A stretch of 5,321 bases of DNA. It comes from Phenylobacterium sp. (GTDB lineage: Bacteria > Pseudomonadota > Alphaproteobacteria > Caulobacterales > Caulobacteraceae). The stretch lies in assembly GCA_028291285.1 (NCBI GenBank), contig JAQGIJ010000597.1, positions 1 through 5,321 of the forward strand. Direction: 5' to 3'. The notes under the pieces were generated by a model. The model saw only the letters and a program-made list of their open reading frames with translations. It searched no databases and was not told the DNA's origin. Of this stretch, positions 1 to 4,202 are shown in pieces. Position numbers and translations under genes: made by a program. Numbering within the stretch: the stretch's first letter is position 1; each line of letters starts with the position of its first letter.

Positions 1-4
1 GCGC

Positions 5-322
5 CTACCTTTCGGCGGCGCTGTTCACCTGAGGCTTGTGCTCGGCGACGATGTCCTCGTGCTCGGCCGTCCGCAGCGCGCGCGCCACGTTGAGTCGCGT
101 GTAGAGCCGCGCCCCGGCGTCCTTCGCCAGAGCTTTACGGGACTCGTTCGCCGCCTGCGACAGGTCTCCTGTCACGCCGGCCAGCAGCACCTTGAGGCCG
201 TTCGGCTCCTCCCGGAGCACGATGTAGTTGCCGGCGATCGGCGGATGGGCTCCACCCTCCGGCCAGAGCCGGAATCGGTAGAAGGTCCCGGATGCGCCAC
301 GCAGGTCGACGAATTCTCTCAT
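5..322 (-). CDS. Small hypothetical protein, 105 aa
   Basis: Complete 105-residue frame with an ATG start and a TAG stop. A good ribosome binding site, GGTGGAG (plus-strand 328-334), lies 5 nt before the ATG and fixes the start. The protein is soluble, with no signal peptide or membrane segment. The first half looks like a compact beta-rich fold containing the run FRLWPEGGAHPPIAGNYIVL (residues 17-36), followed by a Leu/Val-rich strand near residues 43-50. The second half (about 52-88) is rich in Ala, Arg and Glu and probably helical. The tail is polar. I recall similar uncharacterised proteins in Caulobacterales but cannot name a domain, so no function is proposed. It is divergent from the small membrane protein at 409-810; the short gap between them must hold both sets of start signals. 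Confidence 0.75.
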   Translation of the reverse strand: MREFVDLRGASGTFYRFRLWPEGGAHPPIAGNYIVLREEPNGLKVLLAGVTGDLSQAANESRKALAKDAGARLYTRLNVARALRTAEHEDIVAEHKPQVNSAAER

Positions 323-327
323 GGGTA

Positions 328-334
328 CTCCACC
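328..334 (-). promoter_or_regulatory. Shine-Dalgarno site of the 105-aa hypothetical gene
   Basis: Reads GGTGGAG on the minus strand, 5 nt upstream of the ATG at 322-320. It supports this start. Confidence 0.6.
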
Positions 335-345
335 GCAGCTGAACG

Positions 346-351
346 AGGAGG
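346..351 (+). promoter_or_regulatory. Strong Shine-Dalgarno-like AGGAGG with no well-placed start of the main frame
   Basis: AGGAGG directly abuts the GTG at 352-354, the most upstream start in frame with the 133-aa membrane protein. Zero spacing makes that GTG an unlikely start. The next candidate at a usable distance is the GTG at 363-365 (11 nt away), which opens a 5-codon frame ending at 380. The motif may be fortuitous, or it may feed a short leader frame (see the mini-ORF entry). Confidence 0.3.
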
Positions 352-376
352 GTGTCCGCTGCGTGCCTTGCGCGTT

Positions 377-412
377 ATGAGCGCCGCACGCCGAAAGAGC
401 TATCCCGAATGA
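377..412 (+). CDS. Possible 11-aa leader ORF coupled to the next gene
   Basis: ATG at 377 encodes MSAARRKSYPE and stops with TGA at 410-412. The stop overlaps the ATG of the downstream gene (409-411) in an ATGA tetranucleotide, the arrangement typical of translationally coupled genes. The ATG at 377 is itself overlapped in the same way by the TGA of a 5-codon GTG frame (363-380) that lies below AGGAGG at 346-351. No conserved function is suggested. Such overlaps can arise by chance, so this is a candidate only. Confidence 0.2.
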   Translation: MSAARRKSYPE

Positions 413-810
413 GCGCCTCGTTCGACCGCTTCCTCAATGCTCGACGCCAGGTTTCGCACAAGGCGTCGCTTGGTCGCGCCTTCACCGTCATGCGCCAAAG
501 TTGGAAGCTGACGGACGATCCGCGGGTGACCCCGCCGGAGGTCGAAGTGCTGTCCACCCGGCGCACCGCCTCCGAGGCGGCCGACCTCGCACGCGAGGCC
601 GCCTGGGGCTTCAAGCGCTACGGATTCCACAAGCCGAGCGGCGCCTGGTGGGCGGCGGACGCAGAAACTTTCCACAGGTTTGTGGTGCGGCCGGGCTCGC
701 GCGCGGCCAAGGCCGGCGCCCTGGCGGTGGTGACGCTGGCCGGGATCGCGGCCATCGCGCTCACCCGCCGGCGCTCGCCCCGCCGCAACGGCAAGCGCAG
801 CTCCGCCTGA
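409..810 (+). CDS. Small hypothetical single-span membrane protein, 133 aa
   Basis: From the ATG at 409 this is 133 residues ending in TGA. Residues 1-35 are basic and polar. The central part carries helical Ala/Glu-rich sequence (about 52-68), then an aromatic stretch, FKRYGFHKPSGAWWAADAE (68-86). Residues about 102-118 (AGALAVVTLAGIAAIAL) form one hydrophobic transmembrane helix, followed by a strongly basic tail rich in Arg and Lys. The layout suggests a soluble domain anchored in the inner membrane by its C-terminus, with the basic tail probably cytoplasmic. The frame is open back to a GTG at 352, which would add 19 residues, but that GTG touches its Shine-Dalgarno. I prefer 409, which has a weak AAAGAG 9 nt upstream. 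I do not recognise the family, and no function is proposed. It is 63 bp upstream of the crotonase gene on the same strand, so co-transcription is possible. Confidence 0.65.
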   Translation: MSASFDRFLNARRQVSHKASLGRAFTVMRQSWKLTDDPRVTPPEVEVLSTRRTASEAADLAREAAWGFKRYGFHKPSGAWWAADAETFHRFVVRPGSRAAKAGALAVVTLAGIAAIALTRRRSPRRNGKRSSA

Positions 811-811
811 C

Positions 812-848
812 CACGAAATCGTGTAGGAGGCTCAGCTTCCACCGGAAG
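812..848 (+). promoter_or_regulatory. Leader before crotonase gene: two short dyads and an orphan AGGAGG
   Basis: The 63-bp gap holds CACGA-AA-TCGTG (812-823), starting two bases after the upstream stop. AGGAGG follows at 825-830 with no start codon in range, and then CTTCC-ACC-GGAAG (836-848). The dyads have 5-bp arms and no T-run, so they are not convincing intrinsic terminators. They could be weak RNA stems in the leader of the crotonase gene. Low confidence that they matter. Confidence 0.25.
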
Positions 849-873
849 GAAGAGGGGGCGGAAGGGGAGAGAG

Positions 874-1653
874 ATGAGCCAGCCGGGCGCCGAGACGTAC
901 GAGAACATCCGCTACGAGGTCCGCGGCCGCGTCGCCGTGATCACCTACGACCGGCAGGCGCGGCGCAACGCGATCGACCTTTCGATGTACCTGGAGATGG
1001 TCGCGGCGGTCGAGCGGGCGAACGCCGACGACGGCGTGGGCGCGATCGTGCTCACCAACGCAGGGCCGGTGTTCTGCGCCGGGACGGACATCAAGGCCGC
1101 CCCGCCGCCGCGCGACCCGGTGACCGGCCGGCGCCCCAACATGGCGGGCATGGGCATGGCCGACGACACCAGCTGGCTGCATCTGCTGCGCCGCTCCAAG
1201 CCCAGCCTCGCCGCGGTGGCGGGCGCCGCCATCGGCCTGGGGATCACCCACGTGCTGGCCTGCGACATCCGCATGGGCTCGCAGTCGTCCACCTACAGCT
1301 TCCCGTTCCTGGCGCGGGGCACCATGCCGGAGTTCGGCTGCTCGGCCCTGCTGCCGCAGCTGGTCGGCTACGGCCGCGCCCTGGACATCTGCCTGAGCTC
1401 GGCCGCGATGGACGCGGCGGAGGCCGAGCGGATCGGGCTGATCACCCGGGTCGTTCCCGACGGCGAGCTCATGGACCAGGCGCTCGCGCTGGCGGAGAAG
1501 ATCGCCGGCTACGCGGCCGTCCCGCTCGGGCTCACCCGCGGCATGTTCCACGGGGTCATGGACGACGCGGCGCTGAACGCGGTGCTGACGCGCGAGCGCG
1601 ACGCCTTCATCGCCCAGTACCGCCTGGAGAAGGCCGCGCGCGAAGCCGGCTGA
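874..1653 (+). CDS. Enoyl-CoA hydratase/isomerase family protein (crotonase fold)
   Basis: 259 residues, the normal length for a single-domain crotonase. The ATG is preceded by AAGGGGAG (862-869) at good spacing. The N-terminal strand/helix unit (about 9-50) contains the usual R-x-x-N-A-I-D signature (30-35). The first oxyanion-hole segment is FCAGTDIKA (67-75), which pins the acyl-CoA thioester. The second is the GAAIGLG run (117-123), followed by ACDIRM (129-134). A loop rich in Pro and Met (about 76-98) precedes the helix that covers the substrate. By hand alignment to rat mitochondrial hydratase, its two catalytic Glu positions are Thr125 and Phe145 here. Glu153 in TMPEFGCS (150-157) instead falls at the catalytic Glu of delta3,delta2-enoyl-CoA isomerases. 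The likely role is double-bond isomerisation or another acyl-CoA reaction in fatty-acid or related catabolism, in the cytoplasm. The family call is firm; the exact reaction is inferred. The gene converges with the dehydrogenase gene, with 3 bp between stops. Confidence 0.93.
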   Translation: MSQPGAETYENIRYEVRGRVAVITYDRQARRNAIDLSMYLEMVAAVERANADDGVGAIVLTNAGPVFCAGTDIKAAPPPRDPVTGRRPNMAGMGMADDTSWLHLLRRSKPSLAAVAGAAIGLGITHVLACDIRMGSQSSTYSFPFLARGTMPEFGCSALLPQLVGYGRALDICLSSAAMDAAEAERIGLITRVVPDGELMDQALALAEKIAGYAAVPLGLTRGMFHGVMDDAALNAVLTRERDAFIAQYRLEKAAREAG

Positions 1654-1656
1654 GGA

Positions 1657-2397
1657 TCAGAAGCCGCCGTCCACCTGCAGCAGCACGCCGGTGGTGTAGG
1701 AGCTCATCGGGCTGGCCAGGTAGAGGGCCGAGGTGACCACCTCCTCCGGCTTGCCGGGGCGGCCGAGGAAATTGTCGGAATGCTCCCGTCGCTCGGGCTC
1801 CCAGGCCTTGGCGATGTCGGTGAGGAACGGTCCGGCCGAGAGGGTGTTGACCCGCACCTTGGGCGCGAACTCCTTGGCCAGGCAGTAGGTCATCGCGTTG
1901 AGCGCGGCCTTGGCGCAGGAATAGGGCACCACCTCGGCCAGCGGCAGCAGCGCTCCGGTCGAGGAGACGTTGATGATCACGCCACCGTCGCCCTCCTTCA
2001 TCCGGTAGCCGATTTGCGAGGCGAGGCGGAACGGGCCTTTGAAGTTGAGCCCGACGACGCTGTCGAACAGCTGCTCGGTGACGTCCTGCGAGGGCACGCG
2101 CGGCGACATGCCGGCGTTGTTCACCAGGATATCGACCCGGCCGAACTCCTTGTAGGCGGCCTCGATCAGCCCATCGATCTCCGGCCATTTGGCGACATGG
2201 GCGGCATAGGGCAGGGCGCGGCGGCCGAGTTTACGCACCTCCGCGGCGGCCTCCTCGCAGGCCTCGATCTTGCGGCTGGCGATGATCACGTCCGCGCCGT
2301 GCTCGGCGAAGGCGCGCACCATCTCGAGTCCCAGCCCGCGGCTGCCGCCGGTGACGAGGGCGACTTTGCCGGACAGGTCGAAGAGGTCTTTGGCCAC
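1657..2397 (-). CDS. SDR family NAD(P)-dependent oxidoreductase
   Basis: 246 residues, typical of a classical short-chain dehydrogenase/reductase. One Rossmann domain carries the cofactor motif TGGSRGLG (16-23). R42-K43 after the second strand favour NADP(H) over NAD(H). The fold motif NNAG is at 93-96. The catalytic tetrad is visible as Asn118, Ser146 (in INVSS), Tyr159 and Lys163 (YSCAK). The usual Pro-Gly after the sixth strand reads Ala188-Gly189-Pro190 in the run SAGPFLTDIAKAW, a variant I recall from a subgroup of SDRs. The protein ends in VDGGF. The N-terminus (LFDLSGKVALVTGGSRGLG) resembles gluconate 5-dehydrogenase-like and other sugar or alcohol SDRs, so the substrate cannot be fixed. 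The start is GTG, backed by GTGGAGA (plus-strand 2404-2410) at proper spacing. It is divergent from the response regulator and convergent with the crotonase gene. A shared acyl-CoA or alcohol pathway with the crotonase is possible but unproven. Confidence 0.95.
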   Translation of the reverse strand: MAKDLFDLSGKVALVTGGSRGLGLEMVRAFAEHGADVIIASRKIEACEEAAAEVRKLGRRALPYAAHVAKWPEIDGLIEAAYKEFGRVDILVNNAGMSPRVPSQDVTEQLFDSVVGLNFKGPFRLASQIGYRMKEGDGGVIINVSSTGALLPLAEVVPYSCAKAALNAMTYCLAKEFAPKVRVNTLSAGPFLTDIAKAWEPERREHSDNFLGRPGKPEEVVTSALYLASPMSSYTTGVLLQVDGGF

Positions 2398-2403
2398 GTG
2401 CAG

Positions 2404-2410
2404 TCTCCAC
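2404..2410 (-). promoter_or_regulatory. Shine-Dalgarno site that fixes the GTG start of the SDR gene
   Basis: Reads GTGGAGA on the minus strand, with its GGAG core about 7 nt before the GTG at 2397-2395. It makes GTG the preferred start. Frames extending further upstream lose resemblance to SDR proteins. Confidence 0.6.
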
Positions 2411-2472
2411 AGGTTCGCAGGTAATCGGGGCGACGAACGCGGTGTCGAGCTTGCTGCGCAAGCGATCGCCTC

Positions 2473-2488
2473 AAGCCTCTCGAGGCTT
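2473..2488. repeat. Inverted repeat AAGCCTC-TC-GAGGCTT
   Basis: Perfect 7-bp arms around 2 nt (or 6-bp arms with a CTCG loop), located 76 bp upstream of the SDR start. No T-run follows on either strand, so terminator function is unlikely. An operator or a transcript hairpin in the SDR leader is possible. Confidence 0.4.
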
Positions 2489-2819
2489 CAGCAGACCGCC
2501 CGGGCGCCGCGCTTCCCCACCTTGTCCTTCGCTGCCGACAGGTTTTATCACTTCGATATCGTATTCAAGGACTACGATCGCGCGATGGCGCAGGTCCATC
2601 CTGGGCGCTGAGAAGGGCGGGGCAAAACGGCGAGGCCGACGCCCGGCGCAGCTTTTGGGACCCATCCTGCAACCATCCCGTGCGTGCGCTCGCTTGATGG
2701 GGGCGCCGCTCCAGCGGGACACCCGCGATGCGTGCTGGCGCAGCCTTCCCGTCTCGCCTATCTGGGCCGACCTGCAGCGCTCTGCGCCTGCGGGCGACGG
2801 GGTGGGCGGCTCGACGGGA

Positions 2820-3302
2820 ATGGATCTCAGCGCAATCCGCATCCTCGTGGTGGATGACAATCGGCACGCGATCGAGATCGTGCGGTCCATCCTGGGAAGC
2901 GTCGGCGCGCAACGGATCGTCCCGGCCACCACCGCCCACGACGCCTTCCGCCTGCTGGGCGATCAGATCGACATGCTGATCCTGGACCAGAACCTCGGCA
3001 AGGGCGACGAGGGCATCCAACTCGTGCGCCGCATCCGCAACGACCCGGGCAGCCCCAACCCCTACCTGCCGCTCCTGATGCTGACGGGCTACGCCGACGA
3101 GCGGCGGGTCACCGCCGCGCGGGATGCGGGCGTCAGCGAGTTCCTGGTGAAGCCGTTCACGGTGGCGGGGCTGCTCAAGCGCATCGAGGCGCTGATCCTG
3201 CAGCCCAGGCCCTTCGTCCGGTCGGCGGACTATTTCGGTCCGGACCGCCGGCGGCGCGCCGATCCCCGCTATACCGGGCCGGAGCGTCGCCAGGGCGGGT
3301 GA
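2820..3302 (+). CDS. Single-domain response regulator (CheY-like) with Arg-rich GPDRR/GPERR tail
   Basis: 160 residues from the ATG at 2820. The receiver domain spans about 5-125. It shows the acidic pair Asp12-Asp13, the phospho-acceptor Asp56 (in LILDQNLGKGDEG), Thr89 (MLTG), Phe108 at the switch aromatic position, and Lys111 followed by Pro112. There is no DNA-binding or enzymatic output domain, so it probably works by phospho-dependent protein contact or as a phosphorelay intermediate. Two features stand out. The loop after Asp56 lacks the usual Pro and is one residue longer before Gly65. The tail (about 129-160) carries two copies of Y-x-G-P-[D/E]-R-R: YFGPDRR (138-144) and YTGPERR (151-157). 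I recall tails of this kind in other alphaproteobacterial response regulators; their role is unknown to me. The start is supported by where receiver homology begins; the ribosome site (GACGGGA) is weak, and a GTG at 2802 is an alternative. It converges with ompW. Confidence 0.9.
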   Translation: MDLSAIRILVVDDNRHAIEIVRSILGSVGAQRIVPATTAHDAFRLLGDQIDMLILDQNLGKGDEGIQLVRRIRNDPGSPNPYLPLLMLTGYADERRVTAARDAGVSEFLVKPFTVAGLLKRIEALILQPRPFVRSADYFGPDRRRRADPRYTGPERRQGG

Positions 3303-3317
3303 AGCGCGGCGCCGTCC

Positions 3318-3965
3318 TCAGAAGTGGTAGGCGACGCCGACGCTGGACACCAGCGGGTCGATCTTGACCTTGGCGCGCACCGGGGCCGGGCCGAGGAAGC
3401 CCGTCGCGACGGTGCCCACATAGGCCTTCTTGACGTCGAGGAACATGCCCCAGCGGTCGTTGAGCATGACGTCGGCGCCCGCCTGCAAGGCGGTGCCGAC
3501 GGCGCTCTTGGCCCTCAGCTGGTTCATCGACCCGTCCTTGGTCGAAAAGACGATCAGGAAGGATGCGCCCGCGCCGACGTAGGGCTGGATCATGCCGTTC
3601 CGGTTGAAGTGGTACTGCACCAGAATGCCCGCGGGCCCGCCGGTCATCGTGCCGGCCTCGCCGAGCGCGGCGATCGAGCCGGACGCCATGACCTTGAAGG
3701 TCGGCGGATAGCCGCCGGCGAACGCCACGGCGATGTTGCGGGTCAGGTAGCGGCCGACCTCGCCTTCGAACGTCCAGCGCGACTTGATGGACACGTCGCC
3801 GCCCGGGACGGGCGCGCCGCCGGCCGTGAGCGTCGCGCTCTCGTGGGGGTCCACGATGGCCGGGCCGGCATGCGCGAACCATTTGCTCGCGTCTTCCGCG
3901 TGGGCCGCGGTTGCGGCGGCGGCGAAGACCACGGCGGCGAAGGCCGCATTCGTGAAGGTGGACAT
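3318..3965 (-). CDS. ompW: OmpW/AlkL-family outer membrane protein
   Basis: 215 residues from the ATG at 3965. Residues 1-23 are a Sec signal peptide (a short polar start, a hydrophobic Ala/Val core, then an A-H-A cleavage site before Glu24). The mature part alternates polar and hydrophobic residues, as in an eight-stranded barrel. OmpW-like landmarks are DVSIKSRWTFEGEVGRYLTR (57-76), QPYVGAGASF (127-136), the penultimate-strand region DRWGMFLDVKKAYV (170-183) and a C-terminal IDPLVSSVGVAYHF (202-215) ending in Phe, the signal read by the BAM machinery. The family forms narrow hydrophobic channels in the outer membrane for small non-polar compounds. AGGA sits 8 nt before the ATG and supports this start. 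The frame is open to 4166, but an upstream start would bury the signal peptide. It is divergent from the receiver-histidine kinase across a repeat-rich region, and converges with the response regulator (15 bp between stops). Confidence 0.92.
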   Translation of the reverse strand: MSTFTNAAFAAVVFAAAATAAHAEDASKWFAHAGPAIVDPHESATLTAGGAPVPGGDVSIKSRWTFEGEVGRYLTRNIAVAFAGGYPPTFKVMASGSIAALGEAGTMTGGPAGILVQYHFNRNGMIQPYVGAGASFLIVFSTKDGSMNQLRAKSAVGTALQAGADVMLNDRWGMFLDVKKAYVGTVATGFLGPAPVRAKVKIDPLVSSVGVAYHF

Positions 3966-3993
3966 AGTCGAATTCCTGATCCAATTCTCAGGT

Positions 3994-4008
3994 CCGGAGA
4001 ATATCCGG
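3994..4008. repeat. Inverted repeat CCGGA-GAATA-TCCGG in the ompW leader
   Basis: Perfect 5-bp arms with a 5-nt AT-rich centre, 29 bp upstream of the ompW ATG. It could be an operator half-site pair or a hairpin in the 5' untranslated region of the ompW mRNA. Confidence 0.4.
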
Positions 4009-4030
4009 CAAGCTTTAAGAAGTGGTGTTT

Positions 4031-4098
4031 GCATTGCTAATGCATTGTTTAGGATAGTAATGAACCGGGAGTTGAGCATTTGACGCCAATGCCGCATT
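4031..4098. repeat. Cluster of six GCATT/AATGC pentamers upstream of ompW and the kinase
   Basis: GCATT occurs at 4031-4035, 4042-4046, 4076-4080 and 4094-4098. Its complement AATGC occurs at 4039-4043 and 4088-4092. The first three form TGCATT-GCT-AATGCA (4030-4044), and TGCATTG is directly repeated 11 bp apart (4030-4036 and 4041-4047), about one helical turn. The next two form GCATT-N7-AATGC (4076-4092). This looks like a multi-site operator for a transcription factor I cannot name. Confidence 0.5.
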
Positions 4099-4150
4099 CC
4101 GCGACTGGGGCGTCGAGACCGCTCTAGCACCCGTATGCACTGTTGCTTAA

Positions 4151-4160
4151 TGTGCGCACA
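4151..4160. repeat. Palindrome TGTGCGCACA upstream of the sensor kinase
   Basis: A perfect 10-bp palindrome centred about 47 bp before the kinase ATG. This is a plausible operator position, but the palindrome is short and could be chance. Confidence 0.3.
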
Positions 4161-4202
4161 GCACACTTCCCCGAAGCAGACGTTACGCGTGCGGGGGGCA
4201 GG

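Larger units (their letters stand above)
2398..2819. other. 422-bp non-coding gap between divergent SDR and response-regulator genes
   Basis: No convincing gene. The frame of the response regulator is open upstream to 2442, but the extra residues are Arg/Ser/Pro-rich without any motif, as expected of non-coding high-GC DNA. The gap contains several dyads: GCGATCGC (2462-2469), AAGCCTC-TC-GAGGCTT (2473-2488), CGCCCGGGCG (2497-2506), CGATATCG (2554-2561) and ATCGCGCGAT (2577-2586). Its most AT-rich part is about 2541-2570. It should hold the promoters of both flanking genes. A very weak plus-strand candidate is TTGTCC (2522-2527) with a T-rich -10-like stretch near 2543-2548, too poor to call. 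No RNA gene is recognised. Confidence 0.5.
3966..4202. promoter_or_regulatory. Divergent ompW / sensor-kinase control region
   Basis: A 237-bp gap between divergent starts, distinctly more AT-rich than the coding DNA on either side, especially about 3970-4080. It contains GAATT-N8-AATTC (3970-3987), CCGGA-GAATA-TCCGG (3994-4008), a cluster of GCATT/AATGC pentamers (4031-4098) and the palindrome TGTGCGCACA (4151-4160). Both the ompW and kinase promoters should lie here. I could not find a hexamer pair good enough to call a sigma-70 promoter on either strand, and no CtrA-type TTAA-N7-TTAA or FNR-type TTGAT-N4-ATCAA site was seen. Confidence 0.6.

Noticed and set aside
501..1736. Long 411-codon plus-strand open frame across the membrane protein and crotonase genes
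   Set aside because: It is Arg/Gly/Ala-rich with no domain motif, is out of frame with two well-supported genes, and is a typical shadow in high-GC DNA.
2528..2611. Possible short peptide frame containing FAADRFYHFDIVFKDYDRAM on the plus strand, or its minus-strand counterpart
   Set aside because: The local composition looks somewhat protein-like, but there is no start with a ribosome site, no recognisable family, and the frame is a chance extension from the SDR antisense.
2442..2819. N-terminal extension of the response regulator by 126 residues
   Set aside because: The frame is open, but the residues are Arg/Ser/Pro-rich without motif, and receiver homology starts immediately after the ATG at 2820.
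3307..3314. CGGCGCCG palindrome as a bidirectional terminator between the response regulator and ompW
   Set aside because: Only 4-bp arms with no loop and no T-run; such palindromes are common in this composition.
3175..3984. 269-codon minus-strand frame over ompW
   Set aside because: It overlaps the convincing OmpW frame, is Arg/Gly-rich with no family motifs, and lacks a signal peptide.
3966..4166. N-terminal extension of OmpW to an ATG at 4166
   Set aside because: It would place about 67 residues before a clear Sec signal peptide. The DNA there is AT-rich and repeat-bearing, and the ATG at 3965 has a good ribosome site.
3966..4202. CtrA or FNR/FixK binding sites in the divergent region
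   Set aside because: TTAA occurs at 4015-4018 and 4147-4150, but neither has a partner at 7 bp, and no TTGAT-N4-ATCAA dyad was found.
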